From an uncultured Acidimicrobiales bacterium (GTDB lineage Bacteria > Actinomycetota > Acidimicrobiia > Acidimicrobiales > SHLQ01), in contig CALHYX010000076.1 in NCBI GenBank assembly GCA_938041035.1, positions 1-44,758 of the forward strand: a stretch of DNA of 44,758 nt, written 5' to 3'. Shown here piece after piece: positions 43,082-44,758 of this stretch (its first letter is position 1; the number at the start of each line of letters is the position of its first letter). A program made the position numbers and the translations under genes. The notes under the pieces were generated by a model. It was given only the letters and a program-made list of their open reading frames with translations. It was not told where the DNA came from and did no database searches.

Positions 43082-44589
43082 CAGAACTGGAAGTAGATGA
43101 ATGGGGCGATGCCTTCGGGGCCGAGGGCGACGACGAGGGCTATCCACACACCCATCGCCAACCCCTGAACCGTCGGACTGAGCCGGCTGACCACCGCATG
43201 GCCCTGCCGGGCGTAGATCGGCGGAATGAACTGCACTGCCAGCGCGACGACGATAGTGCCCAGCAACAGCGGGGTGACCGCGGGCGCGCTCAGCGAGAAG
43301 CCGCTGACCACCCGGGCGAGTAGCGAACCGGCCTCGCCGAGCGACTCCGAGCGAAACAGCACCCACCCGACGCACACGAAGTGGAAGGTGACGATGCGGC
43401 CGAGCCAGAGCTTGCGCACCTGGAGCGGCGAGAACGGCACCGGTGAGGTGGGGTCGGGCCGCCATGGTTCGAGCTTCGTGCCGGCATGCAGGGCGGCGAT
43501 CTCCTGGATCCGGATGTCGGCGGATTCGACGGGGGCGTCCGTCTCGCCGCGGAGTTCGGAGACGAAGCGTTCGATGGCCAGGCCGAGCCCGTGGAACACG
43601 CCCCAAGCCACGAACGTGCCGCTGGCCCCGTGCCAGAGCCCGCCGAGGGTCATCACGATGATGAGGTTGCGGTAGGTGAGCAACGTACCGCCCCGGTTTC
43701 CTCCGAGGGGGAAGTACAGGTAGTCCCGCAGCCACCGCGACAGGGTCATGTGCCAACGGCGCCAGAAATCCTGGATCGACACCGACGTGTACGGGCGGTC
43801 GAAGTTGAGCGGGAACTGGAATCCGAGCAGAAGGGCCAGGCCTATGGCGATATCGGTATACCCGCTGAAGTCGGCGTAGATCTGGATGGCGTAGCCGTAG
43901 ATGCCGATGAGCACTTCGAGGCCGGTGTGTTCGCCGGGGGTGGCGAACACATCGTCGACGATCGCGTCGGCGAGGTACGACGAGATGACGACCTTCTTGA
44001 ACAGGCCCTGGGCGATGAGCACGGCGGCGCGTCCGGCCTCGGCGCGGCCCGGCGGACGACGGGTGCGGAGCTGGGGCAGGAACTCGGTGCTGCGCACGAT
44101 CGGGCCGGCGACCAGCTGGGGGAAGAACGCGAGATACACGGCGAAGTCGAGCAGTGGCACCGGTTTGATCTGCTCGCGGTAGACGTCGACGACGTAGCTG
44201 ATGGCCTGGAAGGTGAAGAAGGAGATCCCGACGGGAAGGATGAGCTCCTTGAGCGGCAGGCTGAGACCGATGTTGTCGTTGAGGGACCCGATGAAGAAGC
44301 CGTAGTACTTGAAGACGCCGAGCAGGCCGAGATCGACGGCGAGGATGGCTCGCAGGATCCACTTCTTCCGGGTGGGGTCGTCGTTGAGGTGGATGCCGAC
44401 GGCGGCGACTTCGTTGACGACGGTGGCGAAGATGATCAGGCCCAGGAAGCGCCAGTCCCACCACCCGTAGAAGAGGTAGCTGGCCGCCAGGATGAACACT
44501 TTCCAGGCACCGACGCGCTTGCGCGTCAACCAGCTGATGGGGAGTACGAATGCGATGAAGATCGCGAAGTACAGGGTTGGGAACAGCAC
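43081..44589 (-). CDS. MBOAT O-acyltransferase (AlgI-like)
   Basis: A 502-residue polytopic membrane protein of the AlgI/DltB group. VLFPTLYFAIF opens it, FFPQLVAGPIVRS and ADFSGYTDIAIG are family blocks, WRRWHMTLSRWLRDYLY (His280) and LGGLWHGAS (His320) form the active-site region. It transfers acyl groups across the membrane, in partnership with the SGNH protein encoded next. I chose GTG 44589 because typical homologues begin at this LFPTLYF segment; the frame is open further upstream without a good start. Confidence 0.9.
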   Translation of the reverse strand: MLFPTLYFAIFIAFVLPISWLTRKRVGAWKVFILAASYLFYGWWDWRFLGLIIFATVVNEVAAVGIHLNDDPTRKKWILRAILAVDLGLLGVFKYYGFFIGSLNDNIGLSLPLKELILPVGISFFTFQAISYVVDVYREQIKPVPLLDFAVYLAFFPQLVAGPIVRSTEFLPQLRTRRPPGRAEAGRAAVLIAQGLFKKVVISSYLADAIVDDVFATPGEHTGLEVLIGIYGYAIQIYADFSGYTDIAIGLALLLGFQFPLNFDRPYTSVSIQDFWRRWHMTLSRWLRDYLYFPLGGNRGGTLLTYRNLIIVMTLGGLWHGASGTFVAWGVFHGLGLAIERFVSELRGETDAPVESADIRIQEIAALHAGTKLEPWRPDPTSPVPFSPLQVRKLWLGRIVTFHFVCVGWVLFRSESLGEAGSLLARVVSGFSLSAPAVTPLLLGTIVVALAVQFIPPIYARQGHAVVSRLSPTVQGLAMGVWIALVVALGPEGIAPFIYFQF

Positions 44590-44620
44590 AAATAGACCTG
44601 GGTTGCCCGATCGCCATCCC

Positions 44621-44636
44621 GCCGACCGAGGTCGGC
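44621..44636. repeat. Short hairpin upstream of the MBOAT gene
   Basis: GCCGACC-GA-GGTCGGC, perfect 7-bp arms. It lies in the 169-base stretch between the MBOAT start and the window edge. That stretch also has a C-rich run of TCCTGTTGCCCC-like repeats (44690-44720). No gene is seen there. Confidence 0.5.
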
Positions 44637-44728
44637 GTGCGCCCGGGAGGCACCCTAACGCAGCCCCCCGTCGCGGGGCCAAAGCGGCTCCTGTTGCCCC
44701 TGTTGCTCCTGTTCCCCCTCCCCCAACC

Positions 44729-44741
44729 GGGGTCAGACCCC
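44729..44741. repeat. Palindrome GGGGTCAGACCCC
   Basis: A perfect 13-base palindrome at the window edge. This word is familiar to me as a dispersed extragenic (REP-like) element in several high-GC bacteria. A single copy here cannot prove that. Confidence 0.4.
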
Positions 44742-44758
44742 CGCGACCTCAACCTCAA

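Noticed and set aside
41948..44758. Very long minus-strand frame across the SGNH and MBOAT genes
   Set aside because: Upstream of 43081 it only shadows the MBOAT gene; the composition is Arg/Pro/His-rich with no domain.

Overview
The window is high-GC, gene-dense DNA of actinobacterial type, probably from a marine or soil Acidimicrobiia-like organism. The class is an inference. It rests on two luciferase-like (F420-type) oxidoreductases, a DUF2510 protein, many GTG starts, ATGA/GTGA/TGATG stop-start overlaps, and the virtual absence of long gaps. No rRNA, tRNA, insertion sequence, integrase or CRISPR array was seen, and no gene-free stretch exceeds about 200 bases.

Layout. 1-5.1 kb: end of a sulfotransferase gene, a membrane-anchored propeller protein, an alpha/beta hydrolase, a GNAT-MFS pair and a Gly-rich TerB-like protein. 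5.2-9.2 kb: a signal-less peptidoglycan-binding/GH19-type hydrolase faces a compact six-gene minus-strand operon. That operon encodes an AIM24 protein, a DUF2510 protein, two small membrane proteins, an arrestin-like protein with a frame break, and a P-loop ATPase; I know no named system of this kind. 9.3-16.8 kb: a sterol-desaturase-family protein with a proline-rich head, metY (O-acetylhomoserine sulfhydrylase) behind a palindromic operator, a lipoprotein, an aminotransferase, a Zn-ribbon protein, a Zn-dependent dehydrogenase, YqgE and a GFA protein.

16.8-28.4 kb: a coherent nine-gene minus-strand operon for reductive pyrimidine (uracil/thymine) breakdown. Its order is beta-ureidopropionase, class III aminotransferase, dihydropyrimidinase, methylmalonate-semialdehyde dehydrogenase, an F420-type LLM oxidoreductase, and an ABC importer (permease, ATPase, permease, NMT1-type binding lipoprotein). 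It ends in a 17-bp perfect hairpin. A divergent MocR regulator and two palindromes lie at its head. No classical dihydropyrimidine dehydrogenase is present, so the LLM enzyme is a candidate for the first step.

28.4-41.9 kb: accessory catabolic genes. The strongest find is at 31677-32198. It is a UGSC-family selenoprotein gene whose in-frame TGA (31950-31952) reads as selenocysteine, followed at once by a good bacterial SECIS hairpin. It is coupled to a 353-residue partner gene. Next comes a MerR regulator with a SoxR-like cysteine tail behind a 19-bp-spacer promoter carrying a SoxR-like dyad. A REP-like palindrome with a second partial copy lies at 28368-28515. Further genes encode a hydroxyacid dehydrogenase, an amidohydrolase, a thioesterase-sulfotransferase-DUF1214 operon, a TauD-MarR pair, an unrecognised 519-residue propeller-like protein, an LLM oxidoreductase and two SDRs, one lacking the catalytic Lys. 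41.9-44.8 kb: an AlgI-like MBOAT acyltransferase with its SGNH partner, a cell-surface polymer acylation pair.
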